From Paracamarosporium sp. OC-R06-R3 (Eukaryota; Ascomycota; Dothideomycetes; Pleosporales; Didymosphaeriaceae), in NCBI GenBank assembly GCA_019828545.1, contig JACVRA010000424.1, positions 1-64,000 of the forward strand: a stretch of 64,000 nucleotides of DNA, in the 5' to 3' direction. The position numbers were made by a program, and so were the translations under genes. Shown one piece after another: positions 20,566 through 31,569 of this stretch. The notes below the pieces were generated by a model, which worked only from the letters and a program-made list of their open reading frames with translations, was not told the DNA's origin and ran no database searches. Each line of letters begins with the position of its first letter. The stretch's first letter is position 1.

Positions 20566-22082
20566 CAAGCGCGGTGGGCATCGGATGGTCCCTCATACGG
20601 CCAGCCTCCAAGTCTCTGGAAGCTGTCTCGATTCGGATGAACGAAGGCTTGGCATCTCTGAGGGTCACGTGAGACTCGGCACGGCCCTTCTCATGCTCCG
20701 AGACGCGTCGCACCCACGAGTCGAAGGACGGCGGCAAGGACCAGCGGCAAGCCGTCGACGGGTTCGGTACCGGACAATTCGAGGTCTACTACGTACACAG
20801 TGTTCTACCGGTACACAGTGCTCTACATAGCATAGTATTACTCTACACAACACTCTACATAGCGCCGCCTTTGTGCATCCGGACGAATGCGACCAGCACC
20901 GCCAGCTCGGTCCCTGAAATGGCGACCCGCTCCCGCCGTATGGCATAGATAAGCAAGCACAGTGTTCGGTGAAGACCATGCGATGGCGTGGACTCGTCCA
21001 GACACACGGCAAAGCGGATGCGGTGACGTGGGCAGGCTGCGTGCGAGGCGTCGGACGCTCGAGGCCACGCAGCTGGGAGAGGGCTGCGTGAAACAGCGGC
21101 ACGTAACGCCCGCTGGACCCGGATTAGCTGGCCACCTAGCCTGCGCCTAGCCTGCCGCCAATGCCAGGCACCGGGCGCCGCCCATTCGCCGGCCCGCTGC
21201 TTGCGCTGGCCTGCGTATACACACGCTGTGCTCGCCAGCGGCATCGAGGCATCGAGGCATTGAGGCCCTCAGCGTCTGCGGTTGCCGCACGCCGGACTTC
21301 TGCCACGTCTCACGGCGCCTGCTGGGCCTCGCGACGGCCGCTGGGCGCAATTTGGGTAGACGGTCTCCCCATTGCATGACCCTTGCGCGGACTTTGCTAG
21401 CCCCATGTCTCTGTTGGGCTCTGTGCGCCGCCCTCATTTCGCACGACCAGGGGGCTGCCCTTCACTGCCTCGCGCCCCGATTGCGACCCACTGCCCGAGC
21501 AAGCTCGTCAGCGTTCTTCCACTCACCACCGCCATCACGCTCCTTGTCTCTACGACCTCACACTCGTTGCCCATCGCTGCTGCTCCCGCCCAGGCACTCT
21601 CGTTGACCCAGCAGCCGTGCTCCCACATTCCTTGCGTCTCGCGTTCGAGAAAAGGGGTCGATCCGGCATTCCAGGGCACCACGAAAAACCCGCACGCGCA
21701 GCGTTTCAAACTCCAGCTCGAGGTCGTCGTTGACCGAGTCCTCTTCTGAGCCTGCTGCGAAACTTTCGACCCGTGGCCCTGTCTTCCATTCGACGCCTCC
21801 ACACCCACCCCATCACAACAAAGCCAAACACGCCCGAGCCGCCCACCCGCCCTCACCCGCTTACACAACCCATCTCGCCCTCAGCGGCTCCCCAGTGCTA
21901 CAGAGCGTTCCCCCGAGAGCAGTGGATGCGCCTGCGCGCCGTCGCCTAGACCAAGGGTACAAACGCCCTCACCGCCAAACAAGTGACGACGCCGTGCACA
22001 TGCTAACCTCGGCCAGTTCTCCCTACCGGTCTCGACAAAGCACCTCACCACCTCAACAACTCCCTTCTCACATCTGCACATC
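20566..22082. other. 1.5-kb GC-rich upstream region of the WSC gene with short repeats
   Basis: No protein-coding gene is supported; long open frames on both strands follow from high GC content. A cluster of short repeats lies at 20793-20862 (listed separately). From about 21370 to 22080 the plus strand becomes C/T-rich with CACC and CAACAAC runs, as in long leaders of highly expressed fungal genes, so part is probably the 5' UTR of the WSC gene. The left end must hold the promoter of the 940-residue gene. Confidence 0.5.
20793..20862. repeat. Cluster of short direct repeats (GTACACAGTG / CTCTACA)
   Basis: GTACACAGTG(T/C)TCTAC occurs at 20793-20808 and 20811-20826 (18-bp period). CTCTACAyA follows at 20821, 20841 and 20853. 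The block stands out from the GC-rich surroundings by its AT content. Confidence 0.75.
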
Positions 22083-23039
22083 ATGTTTTCCATCAGATTA
22101 GTCTCTGCCCTCGCGGCAGCCGCGCTTTTCTCCATGGCTTCGGCAGACGATTCATCCTCGTCGTCCAAGATCGTATCAATCCCCACACCGACCGCGACAG
22201 TTCCCGCGAACGCAATGGAGACCATCGGATGCTTCGCCACCGGCACCCCACTCGAAGACCATGGCAAAGGCAAGTTCGTCACTGCCGGATCGTGTCAGCA
22301 GATCTGCTTGGGTCTGGAGAAGGATGTGCTGGGTCTTTCAGACGGAGACCACTGCTGGTGCGGAGACAAGTACCCGCCCAAGAACTCAAAGGTCGACAAC
22401 TCCACATGTAACACCTCATGCTCGGGTGACGACAGGACCAACTGTAAGTTACGTGTTCAATGCAACTCGACGCATTCGCTGACGTTGGCACAGGTGGTGG
22501 CAATGGAAAACTGTGGGTCATGTCGACTGGACAGTCACGCAATGAAATCGAATACGCGGATCCCGAACCCTCCTCTTCCTCGTCAATATCATCTTCAACT
22601 TCTACCAAGACCTCAGCACCAACAAGCTCCGCGCCTGTCGAATCCTCGGTCGCTACCAGTGCGGCTCCCGAGCCCGAGAAGAAGGGCGCCAATACAGCAG
22701 GTATCGCAGCAGGTGTCGTGGTCGGCGTCCTGGTACTCGCTGCTATCATCGGTGGCGTTTTCTTCTACCTACGACGACAGAGAAGGCTTGCAGTCGAGGA
22801 GGAATACCGTCGCCAAGCGGCTGTCAACTCTTTCGTATCAGGAGGCAAGCTGCACACCAGCAACTCATCCATGACTGACTCGCGCCTGGATCCCGAATTC
22901 ATGGCCAGGAGGCAAAGCAACGGCAGCATTGCCGATAACGAAGACTACTCGAGGCGGATATTGAAGGTATGTTTGATCGCACAAGATGGACTCTTGTGAT
23001 GCACAGCAAGCTAACAGCCGCTAGGTTACGAACGCATAA
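22083..23039 (+). CDS. WSC-domain cell-surface stress sensor
   Basis: Exons 22083-22443, 22494-22966 and 23025-23039 give 282 residues. A signal peptide (MFSIRLVSALAAAALFSMASA) precedes a WSC domain with its cysteines (IGCFATG, CQQICLGL, HCWCGDKYP, STCNTSCSG, NCGGGNGKLWVM), a Ser/Thr-rich stalk for O-mannosylation, one transmembrane helix (GIAAGVVVGVLVLAAIIGGVFFYL) with the stop-transfer RRQRR, and a cytoplasmic tail with GGKLHTSNSSMTDSRLDPEF. The last exon has only five codons (VTNA and stop) and completes a conserved RRILKVTN ending. WSC sensors report cell-wall stress to Rho1 and the cell-integrity MAP kinase pathway. The first intron interrupts the last WSC cysteine codon. Confidence 0.92.
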
Positions 23040-25723
23040 GCATTCTGACGATGGCTACCATGACCGACCCTCCCACCCACTTGCCACTCTCTCACGCTGG
23101 CCTTCGACGAGATACCCAATCTACTTGACCTTGCTCTACAACCACCTCGACTAATCCTCCCACCCTCTTATTACGTCCTGTGCACCGCGCACACCACATG
23201 CCTGACGAGAGTAAGAACTGCATTTTCTGCATGCGCGTACCCAGCCGGCGTTGCGAGTACGTCATCTTCTGGACTGAGCTGTCTGTTGATTTTGAAGGGG
23301 CAACAACCGACTACCACGAGCTACTCGGTGCACCTCGAAATCCTTTTTCCTGTGTTTATATATACTCTGAATAAACTCTGTACTGGCGTTGTCACACGGA
23401 AATAAACGGGTAACTACTGATCATCTCTACATGGCGCACTGCGGGGCATCACGGGCTTCCTTCGTTCGCTCTTTTCTCCTGCCTTTTCCTTACTCTGTCT
23501 ATGTGGGCGGATAGCTGGGTGATGCTGCTTCCTCCGCCCGCGCCGATCCTTATACGCGCTCCCTCTCCAACCACTGTATGCCGTGTCCGGCGGCCCACAC
23601 CTTCTCCTCACCTCTGTACCTGTTTTAATTCTCCTACGTACTTCCCACGCGGGCGGCCTTGGTCGTGCAAGAGCGGATGTTTCCTTCTCCCCCCCGGCTG
23701 ATCGATGGATTGATTGATTGAATTGCTTGCCTGTCACATAGCCTCTCTACCTACCTGTCTACCTACCTACTAGCGATATCATGAACATCCTCGGTACTCC
23801 CTGTGCACTGCTTCCCTTCCCACGTGCAAATCGTGCATGCATTTACGTCGTGTGAAACGGGCTTCCCGGGTCCCCATGCCCTTTCTCCAGACTGCGTCGT
23901 TTGATAATCGCGTGGTTGTGCCGCTGATTGGGCGAACCGGACTATTCGGGAAACGATGCGTGGACTGGGGTCCGACTGGGACGTATGTACGGCGAGGCTG
24001 GGGTTGTTTTTCTCCGGGTGAAACGCGGCGGTTATGCTGCATGAGCGAGGCTGTTTTGGGGGTGGGGGTTGAGACTCGAGAATGGGATTTTGAGGATGGG
24101 CTGGGTTGCGTTGGGTTTGCAAGGTCACTGTATGTGTATGTGTAGGTGCAGGTGCTTGGGTTGGGGGGGAGAGCATGTTGGTTTGGTATAGTGAACCACG
24201 AGCGTCACGGATGGGTGGTTAGAGAAGGGCAAGACTCGGTCATGCATATTGTAGCTCTGCGCATTATCATGCGCAGAACAGATGCGTTGTGTTTTACCGG
24301 CACCTATTCTTGCAGTCGGCCTGGTCGCCGGACTTCACTTCCACGTGTGGGATCTGCACGCGCGCTTCTTTGGGCGATGCACGGGGCCGGCGAAGCTGCA
24401 TTCGGAGTTTAAGGCCTGCTTCTTCCTGCTTCGGGCGGACCCTCGCAACCGCGCGGCGTTTCCATTCAAGTGCACGAGGCGTTATTTTGGGCCTTCATCG
24501 TGTGCATCCGACGTCGCTGGCTTGTCGGCCTCTCGACGAGAACGTGGCCCACGCCGAGGTGGCAAACTATTGCTCGCGTGCCTCTGTCCTTCCCTGCCAT
24601 GCCAGTATCAGACTTGTACATCTTCATCTCGGCCTCGCCTCGGCCAGTAGTACCTCTTAGCCTCGCTAACCCAGGTTCAGCATCGCTAGCTACCTTTTGC
24701 GCAGTGTGGTGATGATGATGCTCTGCTTCCAAAACGCTTCTTACCCCAGGTTCGCGCGCACGCTGCGTGAAACACGTGTTTGACAGGCGCTAGGCTATGT
24801 ATATCTTGTGTGACGGGCGATCGATGCGAGGGCGGTTGTGAGACGTGGAGATCGAGGGGATGAGGGCTTAGAGGGGCAGTGTGGGGGCGATTAGCGGGAT
24901 TTTCAGGGTCGATGGCTGCTTGGGGGAGGTTTGATGTCATGGGCGGATAGGGTGGTAGGATGCTTGGAGGTCGTGTGCCGAGTTGCTTCGTGTATCGGAG
25001 TGTTGACTTATCTGGGTGTTGTCGTTATTGGTTGATGTCATTGGTGCGGAGATCTATCATGCTTTATTTTATAGCGCTTGGTCTGTACGGTGCAAGTGCT
25101 GGGTTTGTGATTCACGATTCTATTTTCTATCCGGAGAATTGTTCTTACGAGGGTATCGAAGCGGGCTGACGGGTCAAGCACTGCATTTTCTGGCGTAACT
25201 GGAGAGGTCAAAAAGCTTGAGGCTGGTGTGTGCCCTGGGTGGAAGTACATTTACGATCTACAGATTGTGTGTGCACCTTGGCTTGTTACCCAAGCAAACA
25301 TGTCGACGGTGAACGTCTTCGTCTTTGAAACATGCATTGCTATGAACCAGACCCTAATAGTCAAGCTCAAAGCGAGGTCAATCATTCAACTATTTGGGCG
25401 AGTACCAAATCACTCGACTACCGGTACCTGAAGACACTGTTGCCATCATGCTGGGCCCATTGAACGGCGTGCATAGTGTATATACGACGCTTTCCGCAGG
25501 ACATGTGAGCTTCTCCAGCTGTACGGCGTGCATCAGCTGTGAGCCCTAGCGTGACTCGATTTGCAGACTCTAGAAGAACCATGGGTGACATCTTCACACA
25601 GCCACAGATAGAGCGAGGGCTAGTTGACTCACCGAACGTTGGGCTTGAGAAGGCAACCATGCCTGCTTCGAACGTGTACCTGCAACACAAATGTGACAAC
25701 ACGATCAGACATCCTTCGCAACC
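23040..25723. other. 2.7-kb gene-free region
   Basis: No gene is supported. Open frames here are short, lack domains and do not join through good splice sites. Simple repeats include TGAT units at about 23708-23720 and CTAC-rich repeats at about 23747-23770. The stretch 23370-24700 is rich in pyrimidine runs. It should contain the WSC 3' UTR and the promoter of the small gene at 25724; an undetected non-coding RNA cannot be excluded. Confidence 0.5.
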
Positions 25724-26387
25724 ATGGCCGACAACGTCGACACCCTGTGGGACGAGGTAAGACATCTTGCGAAATGATTTTCGACCAAGATTTACAAGTT
25801 AAGAGCTCACTTCATTTGCTAACAGTTCATTTCAGGTCGAGCGCATGGCCCAAGCCGCCGGGGCCGCCGATGCCCAAATCGCAGACGAAAGCCCATCACA
25901 GGAGGCGATCGAGCGCTGGAAACGCCTGTTCGGATACTCCAGCGTGGAGGCTATGAACTTGATAACCGCACAGCGTCAAGACGGTGTGCACTAGTGCTCT
26001 CGCTGCAAGGAGCGTTGCATCTGACGTCAAGCAGTCACGCGCGAGCGCATCACCGACGAGCACTGGGCTCTCATCAAGGACGCCGAGGAAGCGGCTGGCT
26101 ATGATCGAGAGGCGTATGAGCATCGCCAGCGGCTCCCCGACCTTTTCAAGAGCAACGGTACGACTATCCCGGTCAAAGGGCAGGAGGCAGGTGTGATGTT
26201 TGGATTCAGAATGGGTGGATTGTTGAACAGTGCGGAGAAGGTCAAAGAAATCGCCGAGATGGAGGAGATGCCGAAAGTCGAGGATGGGTGGAGTGAGATG
26301 GGGCCTGTCAAGTTTTGTATGGTGGACTTGAAGACGAAGGGCAAGCTGGAAGAGTGGTTGGCGCAGCAGGCTGTGTTGAAGCAATGA
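25724..26387 (+). CDS. Small conserved-looking hypothetical protein
   Basis: Exons 25724-25756 (11 codons), 25836-25983 and 26035-26387 give 177 residues. The first exon encodes MADNVDTLWDE and joins VERMAQAAGAADAQ. The protein is soluble, rich in Glu, Lys and Ala, with helices around residues 10-100 and a glycine-containing FGFRMGGLLNSAEKV in the middle; it ends in KGKLEEWLAQQAVLKQ. I recognise no domain. The third exon has a tandem CAAGCAG acceptor: splicing at 26031 or 26034 changes one residue (A) without changing frame. Codon use and well-formed splice sites argue for a real gene. Confidence 0.72.
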
Positions 26388-26674
26388 CGCGCTGATGGTA
26401 CGTAGGAAGCGACACGATGTAATCAGTTTGAGGAAGAGTAATGTTTGAAGTCAGATGATTCTTAAACGTGATGTAGTTAACTAGACGACTACGACCGGAT
26501 GCTTAGCACTGACAATAAGTGCAGGCATTGGGTCGCAACTCTCATGCAGAAATCAAGACGATTTACTGCTGGACGCTATCAATTCAGAGCATGCTCATTG
26601 GTGTACGGCAATTGTCTTGTCACAGAGATCAAGGATCAACACTGCTCCCAAGACCGTACCAGATCCTCCACCAC

Positions 26675-27563
26675 CTACTCCGAGCTCGAGCTCGAGCTCG
26701 ACGTGTCCCAGTCTTCGGAGGATGAGCGCCTTGACTTCAAACAGCGACAGCATTCCCTGTGGTTACAGTCGTCTTGTTTCGTGTCCTCTGTCTTCGTCTC
26801 CTTGCTCTCAAGGTACTTCTCCACGTGATCGTAGAAGACGCGGGTATCTGGACAATTGCATGCAGGGGTGCCGAGCTTTACGAGTTTGTTGTTGTGCTTA
26901 ATGTCGAAGAAGGCCTTGAAGAAGGCAAACGGGAGATCGACCGATATAGCAGAGATATTGACGTTCGGGGGATTAGGACAATAAGCCTTGGCATCAAGGA
27001 AGAGCTGGTGCAGCCCACGCGGTTCTGGCAACCAATCATACAGGATCTGTACCGCTTGCACAGCCGTGATGCAGTCACTCCATAGGCTTCGACGAGACTC
27101 ATAGAGCGCTTTGACAACAGCGTCCTTGGTATCCCAATCCAAGAGTATATCGGTCAGAATATAGACGGATACCCAGGCGACGAGGTTGTGGTCCTCTTCC
27201 CAGTCGCGCAGTTCGACACATCCAGTCTGCCAATTTGTACGTTAGTATAGGAAGAGGTGACAAGCAGTACACATACGTAGATCGCCTCTAGGTACAGCAT
27301 AAAAGCATCAGGATCCTCCTTAGGCAAAGAGACTACGCGATCCTCAGACTCCATCCATTTTCCAGCCATTGCCCCGCGAAAGAACTCGGAGCGATTGCAA
27401 ATGACTCTCTCGTAGACATAGCACTTTCGCTTGTAGTCGCCTTCGCCGACCTCTACAGTCAGTATTCTGCTGCTGAGCTCTCTGGCAGAATGTCAATGAT
27501 GATGGACTCGATTTATTTCGAAGGCAGAGCTTACCTATTGCTGACCTTCTTGCCCGAAAGCAT
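26675..27563 (-). CDS. BTB/POZ domain protein (paralogue 1)
   Basis: Exons 27563-27535, 27481-27277 and 27226-26675 give 261 residues. The second exon (205 nt) holds the BTB fold: LTVEVGEGDYKRKCYVYERVICNRSEFFRGAM, then EDRVVSLPKEDPDAFMLYLEAIY. Fungal BTB proteins of this short kind dimerise and may act as cullin-3 adaptors or in signalling; the function is unknown. The C-terminal part contains VAWVSVYILTDILLDWDTKD (the BACK-like helical stretch) and ends in a Cys-rich segment (CNHRECCRC) and a serine run coded by a CGAGCT hexanucleotide repeat at 26681-26700. The second exon has the same length and boundaries as in the gene at 31570-32339. Confidence 0.82.
26681..26700. repeat. CGAGCT hexanucleotide repeat inside the BTB paralogue 1 coding region
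   Basis: Three CGAGCT units plus CG; on the minus strand it encodes part of the C-terminal Ser-rich tail (SSSSSSSE). Length changes would be in frame. Confidence 0.85.
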
Positions 27564-28228
27564 GTTGAGTTGCCTGCGTTAGAGCCGCAGTGGCGTTGAT
27601 CGTGCAGGCGTTGATCGTACAGGTATTGAAATAGCTACGAGATTTATAGCCAGCGGTAAGAGAGAATAAACCCATATTAGGTAATGGCATAATGGCGCAA
27701 TTGCAGGTGGCTAAGTAAGTGGGGAGAGTATGGTGGAGTGAAAAAAATGGCGGAGTGAAAATAGCTGAGTTCGAACAGATGCTTGATGTTTGTGCGAGTT
27801 CAGCAAATAAAGTAAGGTGGCAATCTATGTATCGCTATACTACGGCTTGCTTTCTCTTGCGGCTGGAAAAGAGTTAATAATGTAGCATAGGTAAGAAAAG
27901 TGAGATAAGGTGGCTCTCCTGTGTCGTTCCTGGACAAAACGGCAGATGCGAAAGTCATAAGATCTTTTTCCTCTAGCTCGCTATTAACCATGATGTCTGT
28001 CATGAAACATGATATAACAGGTCATCTTTCCTGTCAGGAGTATGTCGCGTCTAGAAGGAATTTTAGGCTGCAGACGTGTGAAATATATTGTCGAGTGAAT
28101 CTAGATACATAACTCTCGAGCTTGACATTCCTCTTCGCAAGATTGCCTTGCTCATGAGATCTGGAAAGACGTATAAAGACAGCATGTTGGAATAATCGTC
28201 AACCTGCGGGGTCTTCCCCCCAATAGCC
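27564..28228. other. AT-rich spacer between BTB paralogue 1 and the BTB pseudogene
   Basis: About 660 bases, AT-rich. It should contain the promoter of BTB paralogue 1. Only short open frames without recognisable content. Confidence 0.4.
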
Positions 28229-28803
28229 CTAGGGAGTGATAAGTTTCGGTCCTCTCATCCCTTGAAGCCCGATAAGATCGATCATAAATTGGCGAGGTGG
28301 CATCTCATAGCAACGGTCGATATCTTTAGCCAAGGACTTTTCAAAGTGGCGTTGGTGTATGATAAAGCAATCTTCCGGACGAGCATCTACATAATGCGGT
28401 AGAAACCAGATGTACGGTCGTAGAAACCTGCAACTGACTCGAGGTAATTTGATAACTTTATTTCTGAAATTGCTATTCTGACCAACCCCGTTACCATAAT
28501 GTCCTTCGTCTTGTCGTAGAGACGTCGGCTAGAGCAAAAAGAGAGCTAAGGTGTTCAAACTTCTCACACGGCATTGTACCCCCAGGGGCTTCGGCAGGAC
28601 CTACGTATAAGGCTTGCACATAGAGAGAGAATACCTCTGGGTCGTAATCGCTAAGCGTGACAATTCGGTCTTCTGCTTCCTTCCACCTGCCTTGCATAGC
28701 GTTACGGAAGAAACGCGACCGCTCCGTTACGAGACTTTCGTGGATATCAAATTTCTGTTTCTCATCGACTTCGCCAACAATGACTGTGATCCCCGTTCGG
28801 AGC
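28229..28803 (-). pseudogene. Degenerate BTB/POZ gene (paralogue 2)
   Basis: From a splice acceptor (AG at 28805-28804) the minus strand encodes TGITVIVGEVDEKQKFDIHES, then ERSRFFRNAMQGRWKEAEDR and SLYVQALY, a BTB core equivalent to exon 2 of the two flanking paralogues (199 nt to the GT at 28604, against 205 nt in both). The frame then reads FEHLSSLFALADV and is shifted by one base near 28518-28524; the next frame continues LYDKTKDIMVTGLV. A third frame at 28426-28229 (RPYIWFLPHYVDARPEDCF..., EMPPRQFMIDLIG, stop) looks like the last exon. No convincing first exon lies upstream: the only good GTATGT donor leaves a 24-nt intron. I call it a pseudogene; a sequencing error is the alternative. 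Confidence 0.6.
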
Positions 28804-29217
28804 CTGCATCGTTCTTAGTCAACATACTGATGCGGTCGAGGTTGCCGTCACGATAGATTGCATTAGTGTCGCAGGTGACCGCAATTGAATCGAACATCGG
28901 CCGCTTTGCTGGAGTAGGGCATGTTGCTTGAGGCAAGCCATATCATAACGACCTACCAAAGGAGTCGTTTATTGGGTGGCATTGTGAACGATTGATACCA
29001 AAAGCTTTCCGCGAGTGACAATCGTAACCACTGACCTAACAGAAGAGTTAAGCAATGCGTCGGAGTAAGGCGAGACAATCGAAGTGACTTGATGAAAGAC
29101 TGAGGACAAGCCCCCCGCAGAGAGAGGCCTTCAGCATTACACAGCGCCGCCATGCATGTCGGCTAGTCTCATTTAGTAAACCGAGGCATAATATAATTTG
29201 CATAAATGCTTGCTACT
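28804..29217. other. Spacer between BTB pseudogene and F-box/LRR-like gene
   Basis: About 410 bases. Only short open frames with no recognisable content. It would include the lost first exon of the pseudogene and the 3' UTR of the F-box/LRR-like gene. Confidence 0.35.
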
Positions 29218-30660
29218 TTATCTCTTGTCAATGTAGTCCTGCAAAACCTTTGTAACGTATTCATCAGCATCGCTACCCCCCAAAAGCTTTATGGAAGATA
29301 GCTCTGGGGCTGAGATGATAAAACTGTCCGCGAACTGAGACAAGTTCTTCCTAGTCGTGTCCGTCCACCGCTCAAGTGGATGACGCTCCCCACGCAAAAC
29401 TAACTCCAACTCCCAGAGTGTTGGAAAGAGAACATCAGTTTGAAAAACAGACTCTAGGTTATCCATCCAGTCAATGTTGCACGACAGCTTAGCTTGCCAG
29501 AGCTTCTTACAATGCTTCCCAAGCAACCACAGTGCGCCGATAGTAAGAAACGATGTGTCATCAACATCAAACATGAAGTCTGTGACGTTGGACAAGTTTT
29601 GCGTAAGGTCCTCAAAGAACGTATTGGTAATCCCATATATGATCGGGTGCCTACTTTCGCCGGAAATACGGAATAAGAATAATTCGGAACAGTTCTGCGC
29701 AATGTTGACGAGTCCTTGAGCATTGATGCAATGTTCTCTTTGCCCATCAGTGGCTAACAGCGTTATGTCTAGCGCTCTCAACTGGGTAAATCGGGAGAGC
29801 TCAATGAATGCATTTGAAGGAGGAGGCACACTTCTCAGTTTCAGCTCCGTTATGCCCATTACAGGGGCCAGCGGTTTCAACTGCCCGATGACTTCACTTG
29901 AAAGGGTAGTATGAAGTTGGTCCAGTTCTGGCCATCCAGTTTCGACTTCGCTCAACCAAGATGTCTCAATGTACGGAACATGCAGTTGCATTAGCCCAGA
30001 CATTCGGCGAATCGATTCAAAATTCTTTTGAGACCACTCTAACTGAGATGGAGGGAGCGAGAAGCCGGCTAGTTCATGATGATGTTCCAGAAAGGTGCCA
30101 ATCCGCACCGTCAGCGACCCGTTACAATCGAAGTTGATATTCCTGATTTTGGGACATCGCTGGCTCACGTTATCGAGAAACGTGTCCAAAGTACCCGCAA
30201 ACTCCCCCGAAAGCGTAAAATTCTTCAACTTCGGTTGCAGATAGCACTCCAGCAGGTTGTCCTTGATTATCTCTCCCGTCCCATAAATCGTGACGTTTTC
30301 CAATACCGGGAAAGTCAAGGACGTAAGTGCTTCCAGGTACTGTACGTCAAAGGTAATCGGCCCGTAGTTGCCTTCCCTGCCTCCATCTTCAAAGAATCCG
30401 AAATCCAGGTAGGTGACATGGTTCGCATATATCTGCGCTCTCGTTGGGTCCTGCCGAGCGAGAAGCCCAAGATGCCTGACACCGGGCGAATGATTACCAC
30501 AGCCTTCCCACAGCCAACGAATTGCTTCTTGGAAGAATAACTTATTGACTTGGGCGCAGTTGTATAGAAATAAGAATGGTATTTCGTCTACTTCCTGGCC
30601 GGTGTCAAACTCTTGAAGAAGTCTGGACACTATTTTCGAACAGAGTAGTGCCCGGTGCAT
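29218..30660 (-). CDS. F-box/LRR-like fungal protein
   Basis: A single-exon protein of 480 residues. The N-terminus (MHRALLCSKIVSRLLQEF..., FLYNCAQVNKLFFQEAIRWLWEGCG) follows the fungal F-box-like pattern in which a leucine-rich helix precedes the V-N-K-x-F-x-x-x-x-x-x-x-L-W motif. The rest consists of irregular leucine-rich repeats (for example LTFPVLENVTIYG, LKNFTLSGEF, RNINFDCNGSLTV, ELKLRSVPPPSN, LRALDITLLA), as expected for a substrate receptor of an SCF ubiquitin ligase. Partner and target are unknown. It lies between two BTB genes, another adaptor family of cullin ligases. No introns and no frameshift. Confidence 0.72.
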   Translation of the reverse strand: MHRALLCSKIVSRLLQEFDTGQEVDEIPFLFLYNCAQVNKLFFQEAIRWLWEGCGNHSPGVRHLGLLARQDPTRAQIYANHVTYLDFGFFEDGGREGNYGPITFDVQYLEALTSLTFPVLENVTIYGTGEIIKDNLLECYLQPKLKNFTLSGEFAGTLDTFLDNVSQRCPKIRNINFDCNGSLTVRIGTFLEHHHELAGFSLPPSQLEWSQKNFESIRRMSGLMQLHVPYIETSWLSEVETGWPELDQLHTTLSSEVIGQLKPLAPVMGITELKLRSVPPPSNAFIELSRFTQLRALDITLLATDGQREHCINAQGLVNIAQNCSELFLFRISGESRHPIIYGITNTFFEDLTQNLSNVTDFMFDVDDTSFLTIGALWLLGKHCKKLWQAKLSCNIDWMDNLESVFQTDVLFPTLWELELVLRGERHPLERWTDTTRKNLSQFADSFIISAPELSSIKLLGGSDADEYVTKVLQDYIDKR

Positions 30661-31569
30661 GGATTATGTCGTTTAGAGACGTTCGTGCGAGTGATTCGTG
30701 ATGAGTTATAAGTCAAATGAAGTGGTTTGTTGCATCGGCTAGATCTTTGGAGGGTGTCGTCCAACCTGATCAAGGATAGAATGTGAAAGCTTGCTCTAGA
30801 ATGTAGGACCTCGCGCAAAGTCGATGTCGTGGCTGATTAATCTTATCGACCCGAAGTATGAAGAAGCACTGAAGGACTAGGGGCTGATTAGATAGATGTA
30901 GATGCGATCGCTGAATTACCGAGGCTGGCTAGGTTGACGCTAAACCGTCGCAGTCGACTCTTTCGTACGAGAGCAGCGAGAATCTTCTATGAACGTATCG
31001 TAGTATAATGAAATTCTCCATCAGTATACGCGTGTTTAGTAAGAATAAGAGATGCGATGAGTTGGAAGGAACAGGTGAAACACACAGAAGGGTTAAGAAG
31101 GGAAGGGAATAGATAAACAATCGCGTAGAAGGTATGCTTACTCCACAGTCATACCAAGATTTGCTTCATGACTAACTGTGATGTACAGAAGGTTAGATAA
31201 ACCATATCGCTATACGTGATTGATTTAGCAACACGTCTATGAGTAGTACCTGCCCGATTTGAATCTTTGCTGAAGAACACTTGAAGAGGACAGCGAAAAT
31301 TTATAGCTATATGCAGCCAATCGTGTGGTAATGTCTCTTTATTGGCGAGAACACTGACATCCATTAGGTACATAGCCAAATCTGGCAGTCTCAAAATTTT
31401 TTTAGTCGTACATCCAGAACTCCTTGATCCAACCACATTATAGCCTTAGTTCTGAACGAAAGCTGCCTTACTCAACCTGCTCTGAGTTTTTCAAACCTTT
31501 TGGAACCCCTCACTGGAAATCGCAGTTTATCACACGTCGCCCTTACAGGGTAGCTTCCATGTAATCGCT
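30661..31569. other. 909-base intergenic region
   Basis: AT-rich, with the promoter of the F-box/LRR-like gene at the left and the 3' UTR of BTB paralogue 3 at the right. Open frames up to 95 codons occur but none has domain-like content. Confidence 0.4.

Noticed and set aside
20258..21868. Long open frames on both strands between the 940-residue gene and the WSC gene
   Set aside because: They overlap each other on opposite strands, are Arg/Ala/Pro-rich without domains, and follow from high GC content.
23763..24660. Several frames of 100-137 codons downstream of the WSC gene
   Set aside because: Overlapping on both strands, low-complexity composition and no conserved motif.
31149..31436. 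A 95-codon minus-strand frame between the F-box/LRR-like and BTB genes
   Set aside because: No resemblance to the BTB or F-box families, no splice signals and AT-rich context.
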